From Bifidobacteriaceae bacterium (GTDB lineage: Bacteria; Actinomycetota; Actinomycetes; Actinomycetales; WQXJ01), in NCBI GenBank assembly GCA_031255075.1, contig JAIRTF010000203.1:1-8207 (forward strand): DNA of 8,207 nucleotides. Reading direction: 5' to 3'. The notes beneath the pieces were generated by a model. It saw only the letters and a list, made by a program, of their open reading frames with translations, did not search any database and was not told the DNA's origin. Position 1 is the stretch's first letter; every line of letters starts with the position of its first letter. The translations under genes were made by a program, and so were the position numbers. Positions 1 to 6,011 of this stretch are shown piece by piece.

Positions 1-863
1 CCGACCAGATGTTTCGTCACCGGCCGTTCGCCCAACGCCCGTTTGCCGACGAAATCCGCCTCCTTGGACCTGACAAACCCGCCTTGGCCACCCTCAATTG
101 GGGTTGTCTGCAGATCCAACTCATGGCCGTACAACGGCATTCCCGCCTCAAGGCGCAGGGTGTCACGGGCGGCCAACCCAGCCAACGTCAAACCGTGCGG
201 CCGGCCGGCCTCGATCAGCGCCTCCCACAATTCCGGACCAACCTGACCGGCAATCGAAACCTCGAAACCGGTGTCGCCGGTGTAGCCGGTCCGCGCCAAC
301 ACCACCGGGTAGCCCCGCCACTCAGCCTTGGCGGCGCGGTAATAGCCCAGCTCGGAAGCCTGAGGGAAGCCGGCCGCGGCCATGATGGCCGGAGATGCCG
401 GCCCTTGGACGGCGATCAGGGCCCGGTCCCGCGTGACGTCTTGGAAGTGGGTGGCCGGGTCGATTTGTTCCAGGCGCCGGCCCAGCCCTTCACTGACTGC
501 GGCGCGGTTGGAGGCGTTGGAGATGACGAAGAATTCTTCTGGTCCCAGGCGGTAGACAATCAGATCGTCAATGACGCCTCCGTCTTCGCTGAGCAACATG
601 GAATACGAGGCCCGTCCCAGCGGCATGTCGCTGTGTTTGCCGAGCAACGCATAGTCCAGTCCGCTGCCCGCGGCCGGCCCGGAAACCTCGAATTGGGCCA
701 TGTGTGACAGGTCAAAAAGACCCGCCGTTTGACGCACCGCATGGTGTTCAGCCAGCTCAGAAGTGAACCGTAGGGGTAGCTTCCAACCGCCGAACTCGGT
801 GAACTGGGCGCCGGCCGCGCGGTGGACTTGGTCTAAGGGAGAAAGGAACAGCTCATCAGCCAC
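1..863 (-). CDS. gcvT: Aminomethyltransferase (glycine cleavage system T protein), C-terminus beyond window
   Basis: T protein of the cytoplasmic glycine cleavage system. It takes the aminomethyl group from lipoylated H protein and, with tetrahydrofolate, releases ammonia and 5,10-methylene-THF. The visible 287 residues (the family is usually about 360-370) read without a break. They include GGW near 25-27, DLSHM at 51-55, GGVIDD at 95-100 (the conserved acidic pair with the catalytic Asp), RTGYTGDTGFE at 191-201 and GLAARDTLRLEAGMPLYGHE at 229-248, the family hallmark. The folate-site Glu and Arg of the family appear to be E201 and R233. The usual YTGE is YTGD here. I chose GTG at 861-863 because the homologous N-terminus begins there and TACCGT lies 6 nt upstream. 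The frame stays open further upstream, but that sequence does not look like protein. The active-site Asp separates it from YgfZ-type paralogs. No gcvH or gcvP is in view. tyrS lies 102 nt upstream. Confidence 0.96.
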   Translation of the reverse strand, partial: MADELFLSPLDQVHRAAGAQFTEFGGWKLPLRFTSELAEHHAVRQTAGLFDLSHMAQFEVSGPAAGSGLDYALLGKHSDMPLGRASYSMLLSEDGGVIDDLIVYRLGPEEFFVISNASNRAAVSEGLGRRLEQIDPATHFQDVTRDRALIAVQGPASPAIMAAAGFPQASELGYYRAAKAEWRGYPVVLARTGYTGDTGFEVSIAGQVGPELWEALIEAGRPHGLTLAGLAARDTLRLEAGMPLYGHELDLQTTPIEGGQGGFVRSKEADFVGKRALGERPVTKHLV

Positions 864-869
864 CCGAAC

Positions 870-875
870 ACGGTA
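870..875 (-). promoter_or_regulatory. Candidate -10 box for leaderless gcvT transcript
   Basis: TACCGT on the minus strand fits TAnnnT and ends 6 nt before the gcvT GTG. This spacing would place the transcription start at or next to the start codon. No Shine-Dalgarno sequence precedes the GTG, which agrees with leaderless translation. No clear -35 box is seen. Confidence 0.45.
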
Positions 876-906
876 CCAATGAAGCCCCCGCCCGGAAGAG
901 CCACGC

Positions 907-927
907 GCCGCTGAAGCGCCCAGCGGC
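907..927 (-). terminator. GC hairpin after tyrS, possible U-less terminator
   Basis: A perfect 7-bp stem (GCCGCTG / CAGCGGC) with a 7-nt loop begins 38 nt after the tyrS stop codon and lies upstream of the gcvT -10 box. No T-run follows, so it would be a U-less terminator or only an mRNA-end stabiliser. The position between two genes is the main support. Confidence 0.35.
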
Positions 928-965
928 TGAACCTTCAAGCGCGGACAGTTAGTCAGCCGCCGGCC

Positions 966-2240
966 TCAGGCCAGGCGTTCTACTACCGCCAGAGTCTTGC
1001 GGCCGCGCCGCAACAGAGCGAATTGGCCGTGAATGAAATCCTCCGCGGTAAGGACCGCGTCCGGGTCTGACACCTTGGCGTTATTCAGGTACACACCACC
1101 ACCGGCCAAGGTGCGGCGAGCCGCGCCTTTCGATTTCTCGATGCCGGTCAGGGCCAACGCGTCAACCACCGTCACCTCGCCGCCGGTCAGATCCACGCCG
1201 GCCCGCGGCAAATCCGCTACCGCGGCCGCCAGGGTGGGCCGGTCCAACTCGAACAGCGAGCCGGACCCGAAAAGCGCCAACGCGGCATCGGCAGCACCTT
1301 GAGCGGCGGTGCGGCCGTGAACCAAAGCGGTCACGTCCCACGCCAAAGCCTTTTGGGCAGCGCGCTCCTGGGGGCGCTCGGCGGTGGCCTCAGCCAGGGC
1401 CGCGATCTCCTCCAAGGAGCGGAAAGTGAAGACTTTGAGGTAGCCGTCCACATCCCGGTCATCCTGGTTCAACCAGAACTGGTAGAACGCATAAGGGCTG
1501 GTCAAAGCCGGGTCAAGCCAAACGGTGCCGGTCTCCGTCTTGCCGAACTTGGTGCCATCTGCCTTGGTGATCAACGGGGTGGTGAAGGCGTGGGCGACGG
1601 CGGCATCGGCCTTGTGGATCAACTCCACACCGGCCAACAGGTTGCCCCATTGGTCGTTGCCGCCGGTCTGCAGGCTGCAACCGTAGCGGCGGCGCAACTC
1701 CAGGAAATCCATCGCCTGAAGCACCTGGTAAGAGAACTCGGTGAAGGAAATGCCCTGCTCCGAAGCCAACCGGCGGGCCACTGTCTCCTTGGCCAGCATG
1801 GTGCCAAGCCGGAAATGCTTGCCCACGCCGCGCAACAGGTCAATGGCGGACAGCTCCGCCGTCCAATCCAAGTTGTTGACCATGCGGGCACCAGCTGTGC
1901 CGCCAAAGTCCAAGAACGGTTCGATCTGAGCCCTGATGCGATCCGTCCAAGAGGCAACCACGGCCGGATCATTGAGCGTCCGTTCACCGGTCTGCTTCGG
2001 ATCACCGATCAGCCCAGTGGCGCCGCCCACCAACGCCAACGGGCGGTGACCAGCTTGTTGGAGGCGACGCAGGGTCAGGATTTGGACCAGGTTGCCGATG
2101 TGCAGCGAGGCAGCTGAGGGGTCAAACCCGCAGTAGTAGGTAACAGTGCCCTGGGCCAGATGGGCGGCCAGCGCCTCACGATCTGTAACCGAGGCGATCA
2201 GGCCACGCTGATCCAATGATTCAAGAACGGATTCAACCAC
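966..2240 (-). CDS. tyrS: Tyrosyl-tRNA synthetase
   Basis: Class I aminoacyl-tRNA synthetase that activates tyrosine with ATP and charges tRNA-Tyr in the cytoplasm. The 424-residue product matches the bacterial TyrS length. In order: YYCGFDPSAASLHIGN at 35-50, with HIGN as the HIGH signature; GGATGLIGDP at 72-81; the tyrosine-pocket helix YQVLQAMDF at 171-179; GGNDQWGN at 193-200; KFGKT at 231-235 as the KMSKS loop; and a C-terminal S4-like RNA-binding domain from about 355, with KSKGAARRTLAGGGVYLNN. The frame is open to an ATG at 2328-2330, but the extra 30 residues are Arg/Trp-rich and absent from the family. GTG at 2238-2240 gives the usual N-terminus (VLESLDQRGLIA). The nearest gene upstream is divergent, so tyrS must have its own promoter. 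I see no T-box leader. Confidence 0.97.
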   Translation of the reverse strand: MVESVLESLDQRGLIASVTDREALAAHLAQGTVTYYCGFDPSAASLHIGNLVQILTLRRLQQAGHRPLALVGGATGLIGDPKQTGERTLNDPAVVASWTDRIRAQIEPFLDFGGTAGARMVNNLDWTAELSAIDLLRGVGKHFRLGTMLAKETVARRLASEQGISFTEFSYQVLQAMDFLELRRRYGCSLQTGGNDQWGNLLAGVELIHKADAAVAHAFTTPLITKADGTKFGKTETGTVWLDPALTSPYAFYQFWLNQDDRDVDGYLKVFTFRSLEEIAALAEATAERPQERAAQKALAWDVTALVHGRTAAQGAADAALALFGSGSLFELDRPTLAAAVADLPRAGVDLTGGEVTVVDALALTGIEKSKGAARRTLAGGGVYLNNAKVSDPDAVLTAEDFIHGQFALLRRGRKTLAVVERLA

Positions 2241-2247
2241 ACGCTCT

Positions 2248-2253
2248 ATTGTC
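2248..2253 (-). promoter_or_regulatory. Weak candidate -10 box for tyrS
   Basis: GACAAT on the minus strand matches four of six bases of TATAAT and lies 7 nt before the chosen GTG of tyrS. This is the same spacing as the better boxes upstream of argH, the transporter and gcvT. The first base differs from TAnnnT, so this is the weakest of the four. No Shine-Dalgarno sequence or clear -35 box is visible. Confidence 0.3.
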
Positions 2254-2326
2254 CACCATGGGCGCCAGGCCGCCGCCGATCGCCACCCGGTGCGGACCCG
2301 GATGGGTGTGGTGCGGCGGTCAAAAG

Positions 2327-2426
2327 GCATGGTGAGGGGTGCGAAAGGTCCCGGTATTGCAGGGAATTGGGGCGGCCAATAGTCCCAGGAATAGCACCAA
2401 TACCTGCGGCGTTAACCTCACCATGC
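2327..2426. repeat. Nested imperfect inverted repeat of about 100 bp in the divergent tyrS / secreted-protein gap
   Basis: Four pairs of arms are nested around a centre near 2373-2378. They are GCATGGTGAGG (2327-2337) with CCTCACCATGC (2416-2426), GGTATTG (2353-2359) with CAATACC (2398-2404), GGGA (2362-2365) with TCCC (2383-2386), and ATTGG (2366-2370) with CCAAT (2376-2380). All arms are perfect. The stretches between them are unequal, so a folded form would have bulges and internal loops. The right outer arm contains the ATG (2423) chosen for the secreted protein, and the left outer arm carries an outward-facing ATG on the minus strand. In a plus-strand transcript the start codon would be paired in the outer stem. 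It could be a translation-controlling leader, a pair of operator sites, or the remnant of a small palindromic element. No flanking target duplication was seen. Confidence 0.6.
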
Positions 2427-4480
2427 GCAATCTGGCTGACCCGGTGATAGAGACACGAACTTCCGTGGATCAACGCTGGCGGCGGTTGGCCTTCGGCGTG
2501 ATCATCTTCAGTCTGATGGCGTTGGGTGTAGCGGCGCCGTTTGTGACGCCAGTCCACGCCGCCGGCGTGTTGAATCTGGTCGTTGACACCTTGGACGCCG
2601 GCACGCGCGATACGGATCCCGGTGACGGTGTGTGTATGACGGCCAACAACAACTGCTCTCTGCGGGCCGCCATTGAGGAAGGCAATGTCACCGCAGCCGG
2701 CACCGAGGTGGAAATCACCGTTCTGCCAGGGCTGAGCGGCACCATTGTCATGTCGACGGACAAGACCACTCACATGGCGGATACCAAGGTGGACAAAAAC
2801 AAGGAGCCGGACCGCTACCCCGCCGGCGGAGTTGGCTGGTACAACGCCAGCGCCTACTTCTTCATCACGCGAACCATGACAATTGACTTGGACAACCGGC
2901 TCCACACCCGCGCCACCGCGGAGGCCGCCGGGGACACCGGGTCAGCAGCTTTCTTCGTGGACGCCCCAGACGTCAAGCTGCGCAACTTCAGCTCCATTTT
3001 CTCCAACGAATGCTCCATCATCTTCAGCCAGGCCTCTGATGGTTCGTCATTGGAGGGCGGCGAGACCATCAATTCGGCCAACAACTGGTCCACCTCAATG
3101 ATCCGGATCAGGCCAGGCGCCGAACGGATCACCATCCGCAACTACAGGATGGGGCGCTTCGCCTCAAAGACCTACAGCGGACTGATCCGGCTTTCGTCCT
3201 CCTCAGACCCGGACACCACCCACCGGAACGATCCCATCAAGGACGTCACCATTGAGAACGTCGTCTTTGACGACACACCCGCTTCGTCTACCTGCAGCGC
3301 CACCGACGGCCGGGGATGCACTGACACAGCCATCGACATCTACGTAGTGGCCGTTCACGGATTGGTGGTCAAGGATTGCGAGTTCATCAACCAGGGGACC
3401 AACAGCCACGCCATCGACGCCCATGACGGTGGCGCGCTGTCCAACTGGGACATCCGCGACAACCTGTTCAAAGACATCAAGACCGGCGGTTCCTATCTGG
3501 ACGCCGCCATCTACTTCCCCAGGGACAAGGCGATGACCGGCACCAGCTACATTCGCGGCAACGTGATGGACAACTCGGGGACCACCGCTCAACACACCGC
3601 CATCTACATCTACGGTGATCACGCCGGAACCACTACTTCCTCCCTGCCGTCCAACGTGTATATCGAAGACAATCAGTTTGACGGCTACCACGGACAGACC
3701 GTTCTACTGGACCACACCTCTTCCCTGACCGTTAGACGGAACACCTTTGGTGTGGCTTCCGGCGCTCAGGCGACCACCACCACTGAGGAAACCATCACCG
3801 GGGTTGCCGATAGCGCCAAAGGCATGGTCCGCAACTATGGCGCAAGCGCCAACCGGCGGTTGTTGACCTGGTATCCAACTGTGGCCAATGCCACCACCAG
3901 CTGCGAACTTGAGGTAACGGTCAACCCGCAAACTGCCGGCAGCTATGGCACGCCCAAAACCCCGGTGACCTTGGATTTCTACTACACCCGCCAGAACACA
4001 GCCGAAACCTACCTCGGTTCGGTTGGCAACCTGACCGCCGCCACCACCGTCACAGTGCCGCACTTGCCGACCGGCCCCGGCTACATCCGCGTCCAAACTC
4101 ATAGCCCTGTTGACGACGGCCAGGTCGAATCATCGCAATTGTCAAGGACAGTGTCCATCACTAATTCGGCCAACTTGGGCAACTGCGACCAGCCGTTCTT
4201 CAACCTGGAACTGCGGGCTTGGCGGGATGTGTCCCACGCCAGCCCCAACCATGCTTCGATCCTGGCTCCCGGCGGCGGTACCGAGATCCCAACCGATTCG
4301 GTGCTGACCCCAGGTGAAGAAGTCTGGTTCACCTACACCGTCACCAACGACGGCGTGACTCCCCTGCAGGATGTGCGGGTCCGTGACAGCCTGGGCCACG
4401 GCCAGATGATTTGCCTCATCCCGGTGGTGCAGCCGAACCAATCGGAGGGTTGCGCCGAGTCCTACACAGTCTCCCCGTAA
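2423..4480 (+). CDS. Secreted CSLREA / parallel beta-helix protein with a shortened C-terminal DUF11-like module
   Basis: Predicted exported 685-residue protein of unknown ligand. RWRR (18-21) precedes a hydrophobic stretch (about 22-42), with likely signal-peptidase cleavage after VHA (about 46). Residues 52-90 match the CSLREA domain, with paired cysteines (71, 78) and CSLRAAI replacing the usual CSLREAI. Residues about 150-480 hold repeating short strands with Asn turns (VTIENVVF, LVVKDCEF, WDIRDNLF, SYIRGNVM, VYIEDNQF, LTVRRNTF), typical of a right-handed parallel beta-helix. A beta-sandwich-like segment follows (about 487-585), then a DUF11/DUF7507-like module (593-685: LTPGEEVWFTYTVTNDG, VRVRDS). 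That module stops at YTVSP, where relatives continue. No LPXTG motif, C-terminal membrane helix or anchor is present. The start is uncertain: GTG 2339 upstream and GTG 2444 or 2465 downstream are alternatives. It is the only plus-strand gene, probably a surface or adhesin-type accessory gene. A carbohydrate-active role is possible, but no catalytic residues were identified. Confidence 0.83.
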   Translation: MRNLADPVIETRTSVDQRWRRLAFGVIIFSLMALGVAAPFVTPVHAAGVLNLVVDTLDAGTRDTDPGDGVCMTANNNCSLRAAIEEGNVTAAGTEVEITVLPGLSGTIVMSTDKTTHMADTKVDKNKEPDRYPAGGVGWYNASAYFFITRTMTIDLDNRLHTRATAEAAGDTGSAAFFVDAPDVKLRNFSSIFSNECSIIFSQASDGSSLEGGETINSANNWSTSMIRIRPGAERITIRNYRMGRFASKTYSGLIRLSSSSDPDTTHRNDPIKDVTIENVVFDDTPASSTCSATDGRGCTDTAIDIYVVAVHGLVVKDCEFINQGTNSHAIDAHDGGALSNWDIRDNLFKDIKTGGSYLDAAIYFPRDKAMTGTSYIRGNVMDNSGTTAQHTAIYIYGDHAGTTTSSLPSNVYIEDNQFDGYHGQTVLLDHTSSLTVRRNTFGVASGAQATTTTEETITGVADSAKGMVRNYGASANRRLLTWYPTVANATTSCELEVTVNPQTAGSYGTPKTPVTLDFYYTRQNTAETYLGSVGNLTAATTVTVPHLPTGPGYIRVQTHSPVDDGQVESSQLSRTVSITNSANLGNCDQPFFNLELRAWRDVSHASPNHASILAPGGGTEIPTDSVLTPGEEVWFTYTVTNDGVTPLQDVRVRDSLGHGQMICLIPVVQPNQSEGCAESYTVSP

Positions 4481-4584
4481 AGCATCTGGGCGTTGGGCCG
4501 CCCATCCGAAGGGCTCCCACGCACTTGTGGCCGCCGATGCCGCGTCGGGACGCCCGTAGCCGCCGTCCAGCCGCCGCTCGCCTG

Positions 4585-4608
4585 GGGGAACCGGCCCGCC
4601 GGTTGCCC
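4585..4608. terminator. Hairpin between convergent genes, possible bidirectional terminator
   Basis: GGG, one mismatch, then AACCGGC pairs with GCCGGTT, one mismatch, CCC, around a tiny CC loop (practically a four-base loop). It starts 5 nt after the transporter stop codon on the minus strand and lies about 105 nt after the secreted-protein stop on the plus strand. A wider perfect 8-bp pair, GCGTCGGG (4542-4549) with CCCGACGC (4606-4613), partly competes with it. No T-run is present in either direction. The convergent position makes a terminator role plausible. Confidence 0.45.
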
Positions 4609-4613
4609 GACGC

Positions 4614-5462
4614 CTAGCTGTCTGTGGACCGCGGCAGCCGAGCCGCCCGCAAACCGAGTTGGACGGCGCTGACAACCAGCAGCGCCGCGAACAACAGGTT
4701 GCCCATCCTGGGATTGAGCACGAAGGCGAAGGCCGTGCCGACATAGGAGGCAGCGGCAGCCGTGCAACCCATGGCCAACCCGGCCCGGAAATCAAGCAGC
4801 CCGCCTCGGTGATTGGTGGCGCTGCCAGTGACGGCAGCCGGGATCATGACCGCCAGCGAGGTGCCGCGGGCCACCAAATCCCCCAGCCCGAACAAGGCCA
4901 TCAACGCCGGTACGGCCACCACCCCGCCGCCGATGCCGAACAGGCCGGACAGCACACCCATGACCAGCCCCAAGACCAACAAACCGAGAATCACACCGGC
5001 GCCGAGCGAGACACTGGCGGAGCGTTCAGGGACAAAGAACACCATGAAGGCGGCCGTGGCCGCCAACAGACCGGCGAACGCCCAGCTCAGCGGTTTGAGT
5101 GGTACCAGGCGCAGCAGCCGGGCGCCGGCCCAGGCGCCGGTGCCCGCACCGGCCGCCACACAGACCGCGGCGCTGAGCGCCAAATGGCCGCGCAACCCAT
5201 AGGTCAGGGCACCCACCAAGGCGGTCGGAATGATGGCCAACAGCGACACGGCCGAGGCTCGCTTTTGGTCGAGGCGTCCCAGCCACATCGCCAACGGCAC
5301 CATGACAATGCCGCCGCCCACCCCGAACAGGCCGCTGATCAGCCCGCCGATGGCGCCTGCCGCCACAAACCGCCACCACACGAACGGCGGCGCCCCGCCG
5401 GAGGAGCCGGCCGCGGCACCGGCCGCCGGGTCAACCCAGTCAGGAGCGGGTTCGGCAGACAC
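4614..5462 (-). CDS. TSUP (TauE/SafE) family membrane transporter / permease
   Basis: Integral membrane protein of 282 residues from the sulfite exporter TauE/SafE family. Members move sulfur-containing or organic anions such as sulfite, sulfoacetate and thiosulfate. The substrate cannot be read from the sequence. The family's internal duplication is clear: GGLISGLFGVGGGIVMVPL at 39-57 and MGVLSGLFGIGGGVVAVPAL at 168-187 have the same Gly-rich motif and each opens one half. About eight hydrophobic segments are visible, separated by short basic loops (LDQKRAS, NHRGG). The first 25 residues are an Ala/Gly/Pro-rich polar tail outside the family core. GTG at 5460-5462 is preceded by TAGAAT at 6 nt, which supports this start. 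No sulfur-metabolism gene or regulator is next to it, so context does not help. It converges with the secreted-protein gene. Confidence 0.9.
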   Translation of the reverse strand: MSAEPAPDWVDPAAGAAAGSSGGAPPFVWWRFVAAGAIGGLISGLFGVGGGIVMVPLAMWLGRLDQKRASAVSLLAIIPTALVGALTYGLRGHLALSAAVCVAAGAGTGAWAGARLLRLVPLKPLSWAFAGLLAATAAFMVFFVPERSASVSLGAGVILGLLVLGLVMGVLSGLFGIGGGVVAVPALMALFGLGDLVARGTSLAVMIPAAVTGSATNHRGGLLDFRAGLAMGCTAAAASYVGTAFAFVLNPRMGNLLFAALLVVSAVQLGLRAARLPRSTDS

Positions 5463-5468
5463 TTGTCG

Positions 5469-5474
5469 ATTCTA
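5469..5474 (-). promoter_or_regulatory. Candidate -10 box for leaderless transporter transcript
   Basis: TAGAAT on the minus strand matches five of six bases of TATAAT and ends 6 nt before the transporter GTG. This gives a transcription start at or beside the start codon. There is no Shine-Dalgarno sequence in the same stretch. It is the best-matching box in the window. Confidence 0.55.
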
Positions 5475-5486
5475 TGTTCACCACCA

Positions 5487-5504
5487 CCCGGCCGCGCCGC
5501 CGGG
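5487..5504 (-). terminator. GC hairpin after the kinase-like gene
   Basis: A perfect 6-bp stem (CCCGGC / GCCGGG) with a 6-nt loop lies 15 nt after the kinase-like gene's stop codon and just upstream of the transporter's candidate -10 box. A second GCCGGG at 5507-5512 could replace one arm. No T-run follows. It may end the argH-kinase transcript, but GC-rich DNA forms such stems often. Confidence 0.3.
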
Positions 5505-5519
5505 CAGCCGGGATCGCGT

Positions 5520-6011
5520 CTAGCGGCGAACCAAACGGATGGCGGCCCGCCGGCTGGTCGATTCGCGCTGGAAGTGGGTTTCGGTGGCCTGCTCCCAAGC
5601 GGCTAGGAGCGGCGCTTCATCGGCGCCGTCACGGTCCAGCACAGCCCGGTGGCGGCCCAGGCGCGGGCCGTCCATCCAAACGATCAGCGGTTCGAAGCGA
5701 TCGGCCGCCCGCGGGGCGCTGGCACAGCCCTCAACCACCAAGGTTTGGCCGGCGGGTACCCGGATCAATGGACCAGTCGGTGCGCCGGCCGCCCAATCGA
5801 AAGCCTCAAAAGCCGCCGGTTGGCCGGCCAGCCATGGTTCCAGCACCAGTTCAACCAGCCGGGGGAACCCGGTTTCCAGGCCAGACCAGCCCAAATACAA
5901 GTCATCCAAGTGGATCACCGGGGCTCCAAGCCCGGCGGCCAGACCGGTGGCGAAGGTGGTCTTGCCGGCCCCGGCGGGGCCGTCCACCAAGATCAGTCTG
6001 CGTCCACCCAC
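5520..6011 (-). CDS. Small P-loop nucleoside/nucleotide kinase-like protein (uridine-kinase-like)
   Basis: Predicted cytoplasmic ATP-dependent phosphotransferase of 163 residues. LILVDGPAGAGKTTFA (6-21) contains a Walker A motif (GPAGAGKTT at 11-19). HLDDLYLGW (34-42) fits the acidic substrate-site position after strand 2 of uridine-kinase-like P-loop kinases. LVVEG (91-95) fits the strand before the Walker B position. An Arg-rich stretch (R117 to R127: LGRHRAVLDRD) could be the lid. It is shorter than classical uridine kinases (about 200 or more residues), so the substrate is not assigned. Shikimate- or cytidylate-kinase-like roles are not excluded. The GTG start (6009-6011) lies inside argH, giving a 19-nt overlap in another frame. 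It is therefore probably co-transcribed and translationally coupled with argH. No Shine-Dalgarno sequence stands out. No link to arginine synthesis is evident. Confidence 0.78.
   Translation of the reverse strand: MGGRRLILVDGPAGAGKTTFATGLAAGLGAPVIHLDDLYLGWSGLETGFPRLVELVLEPWLAGQPAAFEAFDWAAGAPTGPLIRVPAGQTLVVEGCASAPRAADRFEPLIVWMDGPRLGRHRAVLDRDGADEAPLLAAWEQATETHFQRESTSRRAAIRLVRR

Noticed and set aside
9..707. 232-codon open frame on the plus strand, opposite gcvT
   Set aside because: It is a shadow of the gcvT frame, which translates without interruption into a conserved protein.
1299..2117. 272-codon open frame on the plus strand, opposite tyrS
   Set aside because: It is antisense to a complete tyrS with all family motifs, and its product has no recognisable domain.
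2241..2330. 30-residue N-terminal extension of TyrS from the ATG at 2330
   Set aside because: The added residues are Arg/Trp-rich and absent from the family. The GTG at 2240 gives the usual N-terminus and has a candidate -10 box at the correct spacing. It is kept only as a question in the findings.
2085..2423. T-box or other riboswitch leader upstream of tyrS
   Set aside because: No T-box bulge sequence or conserved leader motif was found, and the likely start looks leaderless.
2327..2426. Complete transposable element such as an insertion sequence or MITE
   Set aside because: There is no transposase frame inside and no flanking direct repeat, and the arm spacings are unequal. I report it only as an inverted repeat.
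2246..2905. 219-codon minus-strand frame across the divergent gap and the start of the secreted gene
   Set aside because: It covers two gene starts and the palindrome in antisense, and its product shows no domain or signal.
4481..4613. Frameshifted continuation of the secreted protein after its stop codon
   Set aside because: The two other plus frames give residues with no resemblance to the rest of a DUF11-like module, so a simple frameshift is not supported.
4659..5606. 315-codon open frame on the plus strand, opposite the transporter
   Set aside because: The product is Gln/Gly/Arg/His-rich and without domains, and it mirrors the membrane-protein gene.
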